From assembly GCF_008929045.1 (NCBI RefSeq), contig NZ_VFAH01000002.1:248001-312000 (forward strand): DNA of 64,000 bases, in the 5' to 3' direction. Both the position numbers and the translations under genes were made by a program. Below are positions 52,111-60,448 of the stretch, piece after piece (position 1 is the stretch's first letter; each line of letters opens with the position of its first letter). A model generated the notes under the pieces. That model was given only the letters and a program-made list of their open reading frames with translations, did no database searches and was not told where the DNA came from. The stretch comes from Noviherbaspirillum aerium (lineage in GTDB: Bacteria; Pseudomonadota; Gammaproteobacteria; Burkholderiales; Burkholderiaceae_D).

Positions 52111-53274
52111 TCAGACTGGCAGCGGAGAGACATCCACCCAGCGCCGTTCCTTCCAGCTCTGCAAGGCGTTTTCCACAAGCTGCACGCCCTTCGCGCCTTC
52201 CGGCAGCGTGTAGCGGTAAGGCGCGTCTTCGGCCACGTGGCGGATGAACTGTTCCCACTGCACCTTGAAGCCGTTGTCGTAAGCCTGGGTGTCGGGCACT
52301 TCCTGCCATTGGTCGGCGAAGTCCATGGTCTGCTTCTGGTCCGGATTCCACACCGGGCGCGGCGTATTGACGCGCGACTGCGAGCGGCATTCGGTGAGCG
52401 TGGCCACCGCCGATCCATGGGTGCCGTCGACATGGAAGGTCACCAGGTCGTCACGCTTGACGCGGGTGACCCAGGAACTGTTGACCTGCGCGATGACGGG
52501 TTCGCCGTTGTGCCCCTTCAGTTCCAGCGTGGCGTAGGCGGCATCGTCCGCGGTGGCCTCGTAGGGCTTGCCGCTCTCGTCCCAGCGCTTGGGGATGTGG
52601 GTGGCACCGAGGCATGACACCGACTTCACTTCACCGAACAGATTGTCCAGCACATAGCGCCAGTGACACATCATGTCGAGGATCATGCCGCCGCCGTCTT
52701 CCTTGCGGTAGTTCCATGACGGGCGCTGGATCGGCTGCAGATCGCCTTCGAATACCCAGTAGCCGAACTCGATGCGCACCGCCAGCATGCGGCCGAAGAA
52801 GCCCGAGCGGCGCAGCATGTCGAGCTTGCGCAGACCGGGCAGGAACAGCTTGTCCTGCACCGCGCCATGCTTGAGGCCGGAGCTCTGCGCCAGGCGGCAG
52901 ATTTCCACCGCTTCATTGAGATTGGTGGCGATCGGCTTCTCGCAGTACACATGCTTGCCGGCGCGGATGGCCTGCGCCAGCAGGGTCGGGCGCATCTGGG
53001 TGGTGCCGGCATCGAAGAAGACGCTGTCGTCCTTGTTGGCCAGCGCTTCTTCCAGGTTGGTGCCCCAGCGGGCGATGTCATGCGCCTTTGCCAGCGCCTC
53101 GATCTTTTCCGCGTTGCGTCCGATCAGGATCGGGTCGGGCATCACCTTGTCGCCGTTGGACAGGACCACGCCGCCCTGCTTGCGGATGGCGACGATGGAA
53201 CGGATCAGGTGCTGGTTCATGCCCATGCGTCCGGTGACGCCATGCATGATGAGTCCGAGTCTTTGCGTTGTCAT
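52111..53274 (-). CDS. Gfo/Idh/MocA-family oxidoreductase
   Basis: 387 aa. The N-terminal Rossmann part (LGLIMHGVTGRMGMNQHLIR, ILIGRNAEKIEALAKAHDI, DSVFFDAGTTQMRP, GKHVYCEKPIATNLNEAVEI with the catalytic Lys of EKP) is followed by the Gfo/Idh C-terminal sheet (WNYRKEDGGGMILDMMCHWR). These enzymes oxidise or epimerise sugars and polyols with NAD(P). Second in the operon; 27 bp before DUF993. Substrate unknown. Confidence 0.92.
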   Translation of the reverse strand: MTTQRLGLIMHGVTGRMGMNQHLIRSIVAIRKQGGVVLSNGDKVMPDPILIGRNAEKIEALAKAHDIARWGTNLEEALANKDDSVFFDAGTTQMRPTLLAQAIRAGKHVYCEKPIATNLNEAVEICRLAQSSGLKHGAVQDKLFLPGLRKLDMLRRSGFFGRMLAVRIEFGYWVFEGDLQPIQRPSWNYRKEDGGGMILDMMCHWRYVLDNLFGEVKSVSCLGATHIPKRWDESGKPYEATADDAAYATLELKGHNGEPVIAQVNSSWVTRVKRDDLVTFHVDGTHGSAVATLTECRSQSRVNTPRPVWNPDQKQTMDFADQWQEVPDTQAYDNGFKVQWEQFIRHVAEDAPYRYTLPEGAKGVQLVENALQSWKERRWVDVSPLPV

Positions 53275-53343
53275 GGAGGATTCCTTGGCTTGCTTGGTTT
53301 GAATGTTGGAAGGGCCGCCGACTGCGGCCCGACTTGCCGTGCC

Positions 53344-54321
53344 TTATTGCGGCGCGATGCCGGCTTCCTTCACCAGCTTCGCGTTGGCGGCGATGTCGTC
53401 CTTGATGTAGCGGTCGAACTGCTCGGGCGCCATGGTCCAGGGCTCGGCGCCCAGCTTGGCGAAGCGTTCCTTGACGTCTTCCGAGGCCAGCGCCTTCTGC
53501 ACTTCCGCATTGAGCTTGGTGACGATGTCCTTCGGCGTTTTCGCCGGGACCAGCATGCCGATCCAGAAATTGAATTCCGAGTTCGGCACGCCCGCTTCGC
53601 TGGTGGTCGGCACGTTGGGCAGTGCGGTCGATCGCTTCGGCGAACCGACCGCCAGCGCCACCAGGCGGCCGTCCTTGATATGCGACAGCACCGGCGCGAC
53701 CGGCGAGAAGTAATAGTCGACGCGGCCGCCCATGACTTCCGTCACCGCTTCCGGCGACCCCTTGAAGGGAATGTGCATGGCATCGATCTTCGCCTGCGTC
53801 CTGAACTTCTCCGCGTTCAGGTGGGTGGCGCTGCCCTGCCCCGCCGATGCATAGTTCAGCTGGCCCGGCTTGGCCTTGGCCTGGTCGAGCAGGTCCTTGA
53901 GCGTCTTCATGTTCTTCGACGGCGAGACTACCAGCGCATTGGGCAGGGTGGCGATCGGCGTGACGCCCGCGAAGTCGTTGATCGTGTCATACGGCAGCTT
54001 CAGGTAGGTCGAGGGACTGACCGTATGGGAGGAGGAATGGATGAGGATGGTGTAACCGTCCGGCGCCGCATGCGCGACCTGCCCGGCGCCGAGCGTGCCG
54101 CCGGCGCCGCCGCGGTTTTCGACGATCATCTGCTGGCCGAGGCTGCTGCCCAGCTTGTCGGTAATGGCGCGCGCGATGACGTCAGTCGTGCTGCCTGCGG
54201 TGAACGGAACGATGACGCGGATCGGCTTGGAAGGATAGGCGCCGTTCTGTGCGGCGGCGGTCAGGTGCACCAGGCCGGACAGCGCAATGGCGGTCAGGCC
54301 GATCATTCGAACGGATTTCAT
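53344..54321 (-). CDS. Bug-family tripartite tricarboxylate transporter substrate-binding protein
   Basis: 325 aa, GGAGACATC before the ATG. Signal peptide MIGLTAIALSGLVHLTAAA-QN. YPSKPIRVIVPFTAGSTTDV, MIVENRGGAGGTLGA, DGYTILIHSSSHTVSPSTYL, MHIPFKGSPEAV, WIGMLVPAKTPKDI. Periplasmic ligand receptor heading the sugar operon, so the ligand may be a sugar acid or related carboxylate. About 30% alike by eye to the Bug protein at 21396. Confidence 0.92.
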   Translation of the reverse strand: MKSVRMIGLTAIALSGLVHLTAAAQNGAYPSKPIRVIVPFTAGSTTDVIARAITDKLGSSLGQQMIVENRGGAGGTLGAGQVAHAAPDGYTILIHSSSHTVSPSTYLKLPYDTINDFAGVTPIATLPNALVVSPSKNMKTLKDLLDQAKAKPGQLNYASAGQGSATHLNAEKFRTQAKIDAMHIPFKGSPEAVTEVMGGRVDYYFSPVAPVLSHIKDGRLVALAVGSPKRSTALPNVPTTSEAGVPNSEFNFWIGMLVPAKTPKDIVTKLNAEVQKALASEDVKERFAKLGAEPWTMAPEQFDRYIKDDIAANAKLVKEAGIAPQ

Positions 54322-54378
54322 GATGTCTCCAGATAATTGTTGTCAGGGAATGCTGCACGAAATACTGGTCAGATCGAA

Positions 54379-54408
54379 TTCTTTATTCACCGTTTGGTGA
54401 ATAAAGAA
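54379..54408. promoter_or_regulatory. 30-bp perfect palindromic operator upstream of the Bug operon
   Basis: Arms TTCTTTATTCACC (54379-54391) and GGTGAATAAAGAA (54396-54408) around GTTT, 13 bp each with no mismatch. It lies 58-87 bp before the Bug start codon, where a repressor of the operon would bind. ACC-N4-GGT centres are common in TetR-family operators. The TetR gene ending this operon is the likely ligand. Confidence 0.75.
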
Positions 54409-54885
54409 TATCGTATTCCATGGATTTTCAATCGTCAACCGGAATATTTCCGTTTTTTTGACGCGATCAGACGCAACGTGGAAATGAAACCCGGGCCATT
54501 TCTGGCATTCAATTCACCATATAGATAATTAAAGAAAGAAAGCAATGCCGTGGGCGATAGCCTTGCGGCAGGGTGCATACGGGGCGGGCTGCAATGACAT
54601 TGCCTGGAATCTGGAGGGTGAAGCTACTGCGCAACCGGGCCGGAATGGAATGCGATTGCGGCTGCGCTCAATTTGGATGAGGAAATGGGATCGTTTCAGC
54701 GGGATCTGCTCGACGCTCGCGTGGAGCATTGCCGCAGGGCGCTGCGGCACTCGGCGCGCTGATCGTCAGCTGGCTGCGCGGTGCCGGCGGACAGCGTTCC
54801 CCGGCCGGGAGGAAAAGCGGCCGGGGAACGCTTGCCAAACTCGCCGCCACGGCGGCGACAGGCACGGCGGAAGCGGACGGCTCGT
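54409..54885. other. Intergenic, GC-rich, nothing recognised
   Basis: About 475 bp between the two minus-strand operons. Long frames here are GC-driven shadows. No repeat or convincing terminator apart from GC inverted repeats (CGGCCGGG/GGCCGGGG) around 54800-54830. Confidence 0.35.
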
Positions 54886-56331
54886 TCAGGAGGTCTTCGG
54901 CCGCGTATTGACGCCAAGGCACAGCGCGCCGGTTACCAGCGCAAGCACCACGTGCAGGCCGTACAGCGTGGCGAAGTCGGAACGCATCAAGCCTTCGTGG
55001 CCGAGAAACATGACGGTGAGCGCCACGCCCAGCACCGAACCGATCTGACGCACCGCCTGGTTCACCGCGCTGCCGACCGCATACTGATCCGGCGGCAGGC
55101 CGGCCGCCGCGGCGCCCGACAGCGAGGGCAGCACCATGCCGACGCCGATGCCGCTCAGTATCAGCGCCGGCAGCCAGTGCGTCAGGTACTGCGGTTCCGT
55201 GCCCGGCACCAGCGCCAGCCACAATCCACTCGCCGCATACACCAGCGAGCCGATCACCAGCGGCTTGCGATGCCCGATCCTGCCGGCAATGCGGCCGGTC
55301 ACGATCGCGGTCGGCACCACCATCAGCGGGCCGGGAGTGACCGCGATGCCGGCGAGCGGCAGGCTGTAGTGCCAGATTTCCATCATGTAGGAAAAGAAGG
55401 CAAAGAACATCATGGCGAACGCCATCGCGAATGACAGCGTGGCCAGGTTGACCGCGCTGTAGGTCCGGTTCCGGAACAGGGCCAGGTCGACCAGCGGCCG
55501 GGAGGCGACGCGCGCCCAGGCCACGAAGGCGACAAGCCCGGCCAGCGACGCCGCACCGACGGCCAGCACTTCCCAATGCTCCCAGGTCCGCGATTCAAGC
55601 TGGGTGATGGCCAGCGCGATGCCACCCACGCTCAGCACCAGCAGCAGCATGCCGACCAGGTCCAGCGATCGCTTGCCGGCGGTCCCGGACACGCCCCGCG
55701 ATTCCTTGAGGATGTACACGCCCGCCGCCAGCGAGATCGCGCCGAACGGCAGATTGATATAGAAAGCCCATGACCATCCCATCATGTCGACGATCAGCGA
55801 GCCCACGCTCGGGCCGATGGCTGCCGCCAGGCCGCCGACCGCGCCCCACAGGCTGACCGCCACCGCCCGCTTCTCCTTTGGGAAGGCGTCGAGGATGAGC
55901 GACAGCGACGCCGGCGTCAGCAATGCCGCGCCGATCGCCTGCAGCACGCGCGCGGCGACCAGCGCCGTGACGCTGGTCGCCGCGCCGCAGGCGGCGGAGG
56001 CGATCAGGAACAGCGCGGTGCCAAGCAGGAACATGCGCTTGCGTCCGTGCAGGTCGGCCAGACCGCCGGCGGGAATCAGCATTGCCGCATAAATGACGGT
56101 GTAGGCATTGAGTACCCAGGACAGGTCCGCTGGCGAAGCGGCCGGAAACGCCTGGCGCAGCGAGCCGAATGCGGCATACAGGACCGTGGTATCGATGGAG
56201 ACGAGCAGCACCGAGATACTGGCGATCCAGAAAGTCGGCCAGGGCGACGGGCGTGCCTGAACCGCGGTTGCTGCAGCGGCATCGGCGACGTCAGCGGGAA
56301 CGGGAACGGCTGCTTGAAGCGGAGTTGTCAT
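54886..56331 (-). CDS. MFS efflux transporter, DHA2 family (14 TMS)
   Basis: 481 aa from ATG 56331 (GGGAGAAAGTC). About 14 membrane helices: FWIASISVLLVSIDTTVLYA, WVLNAYTVIYAAMLIPAGGL, ADLHGRKRMFLLGTALF (motif A), ARVLQAIGAALLTPASLSLI (motif B region) and LWGAVGGLAAAIGPSVGSLI (motif C, drug antiporters). Exports toxic organics with H+ antiport. It starts 19 bp after the SDR stop and belongs to a TetR-controlled unit. Confidence 0.92.
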   Translation of the reverse strand: MTTPLQAAVPVPADVADAAAATAVQARPSPWPTFWIASISVLLVSIDTTVLYAAFGSLRQAFPAASPADLSWVLNAYTVIYAAMLIPAGGLADLHGRKRMFLLGTALFLIASAACGAATSVTALVAARVLQAIGAALLTPASLSLILDAFPKEKRAVAVSLWGAVGGLAAAIGPSVGSLIVDMMGWSWAFYINLPFGAISLAAGVYILKESRGVSGTAGKRSLDLVGMLLLVLSVGGIALAITQLESRTWEHWEVLAVGAASLAGLVAFVAWARVASRPLVDLALFRNRTYSAVNLATLSFAMAFAMMFFAFFSYMMEIWHYSLPLAGIAVTPGPLMVVPTAIVTGRIAGRIGHRKPLVIGSLVYAASGLWLALVPGTEPQYLTHWLPALILSGIGVGMVLPSLSGAAAAGLPPDQYAVGSAVNQAVRQIGSVLGVALTVMFLGHEGLMRSDFATLYGLHVVLALVTGALCLGVNTRPKTS

Positions 56332-56350
56332 GACTTTCTCCCAGGTTGGC

Positions 56351-57046
56351 TCAGCCGAGATACACGGCGGGTTCAAGGCTCAGGCCCAGCTTCACCTGGC
56401 GCGTCACATCGTCGGCCAGCGCTTCGCTTGCGCCCTTCTCCAGCGCGTCGAAAGCGCGGCCGACGATGGTTTCCGGCGAGGACTTCGGCGCATCGATGTC
56501 GCGCGTCAGGTCGGTATCGATCAGCCCGACATGAAGCGCGGTCACCTGCGTGTTCTGCGGCTTGAGATCGGCGCGCAGGGCATTGGTCAGTCCCCATGCC
56601 GCGGCCTTCGATACCGAATAGGCGCCGAGCATCGGCGAACTCTTCCAGCTCGCCACCGAAAGCACGTTCAGCAGCGCACCGCCGCCGTTGCGCTTGAGCA
56701 CCGGCGCGAATGCGCGGCTGACCCGCGAGACGCCCAGCACATTGGTTTCGAAATGGCGGGTCAGCGCTTCCTCGGCGTCGGGCCCGGTCACGCTGTCAAA
56801 GCCCGCGATGCCGGCGTTGTTGATGACCAGCGTCACGTCGGCGCATTCCCGCGCGGCCTGCTCGACCTCGTCGGGCTTCGTCACATCGAGGCGTATCGGC
56901 GTGACGCCGGCAAGCGTCACCCGCGACGGATCGCGCGCCGCCGCATACACCTTGCTGGCGCCGCGTGCCAGCGCTTCGCGGGCAAAGGCCAGGCCGAGGC
57001 CCCTGTTCGCGCCTGTGATCAATACGGTTGCACCCTGGAGTTTCAT
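56351..57046 (-). CDS. Short-chain dehydrogenase/reductase
   Basis: 231 aa from ATG 57046 (GGAAACGCT). TGANRGLGLAFAREALARGA, RLDVTKPDEV, INNAGIAG, LLNVLSVASWKSSPM (catalytic Ser), YSVSKAAAW (Tyr-Lys), HVGLIDTDL. Small cytosolic SDR in an operon with a DHA2 pump. It may detoxify the same electrophile or quinone that induces the TetR regulon (inference). Confidence 0.9.
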   Translation of the reverse strand: MKLQGATVLITGANRGLGLAFAREALARGASKVYAAARDPSRVTLAGVTPIRLDVTKPDEVEQAARECADVTLVINNAGIAGFDSVTGPDAEEALTRHFETNVLGVSRVSRAFAPVLKRNGGGALLNVLSVASWKSSPMLGAYSVSKAAAWGLTNALRADLKPQNTQVTALHVGLIDTDLTRDIDAPKSSPETIVGRAFDALEKGASEALADDVTRQVKLGLSLEPAVYLG

Positions 57047-57115
57047 AGCGTTTCCTTTCAAGTTCATGTTGCCGCATTGCCTGACGGCGGGCCCCCGGGC
57101 GCCAACCGCGGAATA

Positions 57116-57137
57116 AAATATGATGACCATCATATTT
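57116..57137. promoter_or_regulatory. TetR operator in front of the SDR-MFS operon
   Basis: AAATATGATG-AC-CATCATATTT, a perfect 10-bp palindrome, 70 bp before the SDR start. The same ATGATGACCATCAT core recurs at 57908-57940 before the TetR gene, so one repressor likely binds both. Confidence 0.8.
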
Positions 57138-57200
57138 ATGGCGAAATAAAAAGGAGTGTTACGCGGGAAGCAACGCGCCTTCCCGTTTCACTCCATCTTG

Positions 57201-57815
57201 CTATCCATCGTTGTCCGCCATGGCGGACGGATGACCCTGGTCGTATTGTTCGAGCAATGCCTCGCGGCTTGCGGCAAGCATCTCCTTGCCTGCCTTGCCG
57301 CCCAGCGCACGCGCCATCTGCAGCGCTCCGACCATGGTGCCGGCAATGGCCATGGCCCGCTCCTTCGGTACCTCCGGTGCCAGCGTGGCTTCCACCCGCC
57401 TGACGAGTCCCATGATGCGTTCCGCCGAGGCCTCATGCACCTTGGGCGACTGGCGCGACATCTCCGAGCCGAGCGCCGCCACGACGCAGCCGCCCTCCTT
57501 CGACTCGATATGCAATTCGGACAGATAGGCTTCGATCAACGCCCGAAACGGCGTCGCGCCCCGCCTGCAGCGCACGGCGACGCCACGCTCCAGCGACTCG
57601 CCGCTCTGCTTCGCGCCATAGGCGATCGCTGCCGCCACCATGTCTTCGCGCGTGTCGAAATGCGCATAGAAACCGCCATGGGTCAGCCCCGCCTCCTTCA
57701 TGACATCGGCCACGCTGACGCCGTCGAAGCCCTGCCGCCTGATCGCGCGCGATGCGGCTTCGAGAATGCGCTCATGGGAAAGCTCCTTGCGGCTGGGCTT
57801 GACTGACTGGGGCAT
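57201..57815 (-). CDS. TetR-family regulator of the SDR/DHA2 operon
   Basis: 204 aa. HTH: RILEAASRAIRRQGFDGVSV, ADVMKEAGLTHGGFYAHFDT, REDMVAAAIAYGAKQS; the GLTHGGFYAHF recognition region is typical of the AcrR/NemR-like branch. C-terminal domain EGGCVVAALGSEMSRQSPKV. It lies upstream of the SDR on the same strand. Matching palindromes precede both it and the SDR, so autoregulation is likely. Confidence 0.9.
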   Translation of the reverse strand: MPQSVKPSRKELSHERILEAASRAIRRQGFDGVSVADVMKEAGLTHGGFYAHFDTREDMVAAAIAYGAKQSGESLERGVAVRCRRGATPFRALIEAYLSELHIESKEGGCVVAALGSEMSRQSPKVHEASAERIMGLVRRVEATLAPEVPKERAMAIAGTMVGALQMARALGGKAGKEMLAASREALLEQYDQGHPSAMADNDG

Positions 57816-57907
57816 GGCCGGGCTCTCTATTGATTCGGCCCGGAAAATGTTTCATTTTCCGGGCCGCTGATCTGGCCTTCTACCTCTGGGAGAAGGCAGG
57901 ATCCGTA

Positions 57908-57940
57908 ATATGATGAGCGTCATATTATGACCATCATATT
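57908..57940. promoter_or_regulatory. Overlapping TetR half-sites before the regulator gene
   Basis: AATATGATGAGCGTCATATT (57908-57927) overlaps a second ATGACCATCATATT half (57926-57940). These are three half-sites of the same palindrome as at 57116-57137. Located 93-125 bp before the TetR start and about 350 bp before the lipoprotein gene. Confidence 0.7.
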
Positions 57941-58288
57941 TTGAAGTCAACCGAAATCTTGGTTGCCGGTGCCGAAATCTCTTCGCCTGCAAACTTGCAT
58001 CCAGACAAGCCCAATCCGCCACGGACATTTGACGATGCTCATGCGCACCGCGATTACGCGGAAACAAAAACCCTGCGTCCGCTCAATAACTCAACAGGAC
58101 ATACCGAAACAACAAGGCAACAACGCGCGGTAGCGGTCTGGATCGTTTCCGTCCGATGTTTTGATGCTTTAGCCGCCTGCTCAACAGGCAGGCGGCAACT
58201 GGCCCTCGGGCGCCTGAAGATGCGCGCCCCGCCATGGCATCGGCATGCGCCGCCGCTCATTCAAACAAGCAAGAAAAAGGCAAGAACA

Positions 58289-59839
58289 ATGAACAAGATT
58301 TCCGCTTTCTCCCCCTCTTTCGCTCAGGGTCTGCTCAAGGCGATGGTTCCCGCAGCGCTGTTGCTGGCCGGTTGCGGTGGCAGCAGCGACGATACCGCGA
58401 CCGCGGGGACCGCCGGCACCGCACCGCCGCCGGCAGCAACCGTTCCTGCCGCCAACCCGACCGCACCGGCGAACCCGGCCCCTGCGGCCAATCCTGCCAA
58501 CCCCGCGGGCGCCGACACCCGCCTGCAGGACTCCCTGGTCTTTACCCTCGACCAGTCAACCTTGCCCTTCGGCCCGCTCGCCGGCGCCGCGGTGGAAACC
58601 GACCGCTGGGCCGGCGTGCTCAACGGCAGCGGCTACCGCATCGAAGTGCCCCGCAACTGGAATGGTCGCCTCGTCATGTATGCGCACGGCTATGAAGGCC
58701 TCGATCCGGGGCTGAAGGTGTCCGACATTCCGATTCGCCGCCACCTGATTGAAAACGGCTACGCCTGGGCCGCATCCACCTTCAGCAAGAACGGCTACGA
58801 CGTGCGCGCCGGCGTCGAAGACACCAATGCGCTGGCGCTGGCGTTCACCACCATTGCCGCGCAGAACAACCGTGCGCTGCCGGCACCATCGCGCATCTAT
58901 ATCGTCGGCGCGTCGATGGGCGGCCATGTCGCCGCCGCCGCAGTCGAGCGCGAAACCCAGGCCACCGCAAGAAACAAGGTGGCGTACAACGGCGTGGTGT
59001 CGATGTGCGGCGTGGTGGGCGACACCGAGCTCTTCAATTATGCCAATGCCTACCAGCTGGCGGCGCAGTACATCGCGGGTCAGCCGGCAGCCAGTTTCCC
59101 GGTGACCGATTTCGACAGCAAGGAAGACGACATCAAGAAAGAGCTCTGGCTGCTCTATCCTTCCATACTCACCGACAAGGGCCGCCAGCTGCGCTCCGCC
59201 TTCATCAACCTGACCGGCGGGCCGCGCCCCGTCGCGGAAGACAGCTTCAAGCTCAAGCCCCTGCAGGAAGGCGTGTGGCGGCGCTTCGGCGACAACGGCA
59301 CGCTTGAAGGCGTTCTCAACAAGAACGTGGTGGACACGCGCGGCTTCGTCTATCAGCTCGATGACGACCCCGCCCAGTCGGCGGCGGAGCAGGCGATGAA
59401 TGCGAGCATCCTGCGGGTGACACCGGCGCCGGATGCCAATCCGCTGCGCGCCGACGGCCTGCGCTGGGTGCCGAAGGTGAACGGACAATTCAGTGTGCCG
59501 GTCGTGACCATCCATGGACTGGGCGACCTGTTCGTGCCGTTCAGCATGCAGCAGATCTACAAGCGCCGCGCCCAGACCAACGGCAGCGACCAATGGCTGG
59601 TGCAGCGCGCGATCCGCGCGCCGGGACATTGCGACTTCACCAACGCGGAACAGGTGGAAGCCTTCCAGGCGATGGTGAACTGGGAGCAGACCGGCGTGAA
59701 GCCGGCGGGCGATGATGTGCTGACGCCGGCCGTGGTGGCCAATCCGGCTTATGGATGTACGTTCACGCGCAATGCTGCGGGGGCGGATGATTCGACTGCG
59801 ATTGATGTGTCAAGGAGGCTGATGCCGTCGTGTCCGTGA
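58289..59839 (+). CDS. Exported lipoprotein with alpha/beta hydrolase fold
   Basis: 516 aa from ATG 58289. Type II signal: LLKAMVPAALLLAGCGG (lipobox LAGC). A Pro/Ala-rich tether (TAGTAPPPAATVPAANPTAP...) is followed by a hydrolase domain: NWNGRLVMYAHGYEG (oxyanion), nucleophile elbow VGASMGGHVAAAA, VVTIHGLGDLFVPF (acid Asp) and APGHCDFTNAEQVEAF (His). Membrane-anchored esterase or depolymerase-like enzyme. Two Cys (SMCGVV, YGC) may form a disulfide. It has very high GC. It could fall under the adjacent TetR operator, but the distance is about 350 bp. Confidence 0.88.
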   Translation: MNKISAFSPSFAQGLLKAMVPAALLLAGCGGSSDDTATAGTAGTAPPPAATVPAANPTAPANPAPAANPANPAGADTRLQDSLVFTLDQSTLPFGPLAGAAVETDRWAGVLNGSGYRIEVPRNWNGRLVMYAHGYEGLDPGLKVSDIPIRRHLIENGYAWAASTFSKNGYDVRAGVEDTNALALAFTTIAAQNNRALPAPSRIYIVGASMGGHVAAAAVERETQATARNKVAYNGVVSMCGVVGDTELFNYANAYQLAAQYIAGQPAASFPVTDFDSKEDDIKKELWLLYPSILTDKGRQLRSAFINLTGGPRPVAEDSFKLKPLQEGVWRRFGDNGTLEGVLNKNVVDTRGFVYQLDDDPAQSAAEQAMNASILRVTPAPDANPLRADGLRWVPKVNGQFSVPVVTIHGLGDLFVPFSMQQIYKRRAQTNGSDQWLVQRAIRAPGHCDFTNAEQVEAFQAMVNWEQTGVKPAGDDVLTPAVVANPAYGCTFTRNAAGADDSTAIDVSRRLMPSCP

Positions 59840-59876
59840 AGCGCAGCGATCACTAAAAACCGCTCAGTCGGCACTT

Positions 59877-60004
59877 TAGAACGGTTTCATCCTGACCTGC
59901 CTGCCGATCCCGGACAGATTGCCCCTGGCACTGCGCTGTGACTCCTTGTTCCAGCAGCAATCTGCCTCGGCCTCGACTAGGCAGGTCAGGGCGAAAACGC
60001 TCTA
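59877..60004. repeat. MITE-like repeat family E
   Basis: 128 bp. Left TAGAACGGTTTCATCCTGAC followed by CTGCCT. Right, on the complement, TAGAGCGTTTTCGCCCTGAC followed by CTGCCT. About 26-bp terminal inverted repeats with four mismatches. Single copy here. Confidence 0.65.
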
Positions 60005-60448
60005 GGATCTTCGGATTGAGTGTAGGGGCAGCCTCCATCATCGTCCTCACGTGAAACGTGTCGGGAGTTCCCGTTACCGGCGCGGCAGCCCGCGCGATAC
60101 TTGCTTGATTGAGTACTCCGGCTCCTCTGCATAGCCAGCCATGGTCAGCGGCGGTCCGGCGACCGATTCGACCGTATCCGACCAGCATGGCCTGACCGGT
60201 TAATTTTCTTCAGGAACATCATTTGATCATCAGCTGCTTCTTTTGCTTGAGCCAACAACTACCGATACAAGCCAGCGTATCACCTTGATTCAAGACGTGA
60301 TGGCGAAAGTAAGCTGGAAGCGAAGTGATGACGATCCGATGAGGCAAGATCTCTTGCGGAGTTCGTCCGTAGCAAAGCGTCCAGATGAAGCATCTGAGCA
60401 TGGCAATCGTTGTTATGATAACGTCGTTTTTCAAACAAAAAACAACGA
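60005..60448. other. Intergenic, promoter region of the antiporter gene
   Basis: About 440 bp. No gene accepted; a 71-codon minus-strand frame (60219-60434) has no site and odd composition. A small hairpin CGTTTTT/AAAAACG sits just before the next start codon. Confidence 0.35.

Noticed and set aside
51049-52617. 522-codon plus-strand frame opposite DUF993
   Set aside because: Antisense shadow; Arg/Gly/Ala-rich with no domain.
52867-54336. 489-codon plus-strand frame opposite the Gfo/Idh and Bug genes
   Set aside because: Antisense shadow produced by strong third-position GC bias; Bug and Gfo/Idh/MocA motifs lie on the other strand.
54668-55576. 302-codon minus-strand frame overlapping the DHA2 transporter
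   Set aside because: Shadow of a GC-rich gene; the DHA2 frame has clear membrane helices and MFS motifs.
60219-60434. 71-codon minus-strand gene upstream of the antiporter
   Set aside because: No ribosome-binding site, no recognisable family, and it covers the promoter region of the divergent antiporter gene.
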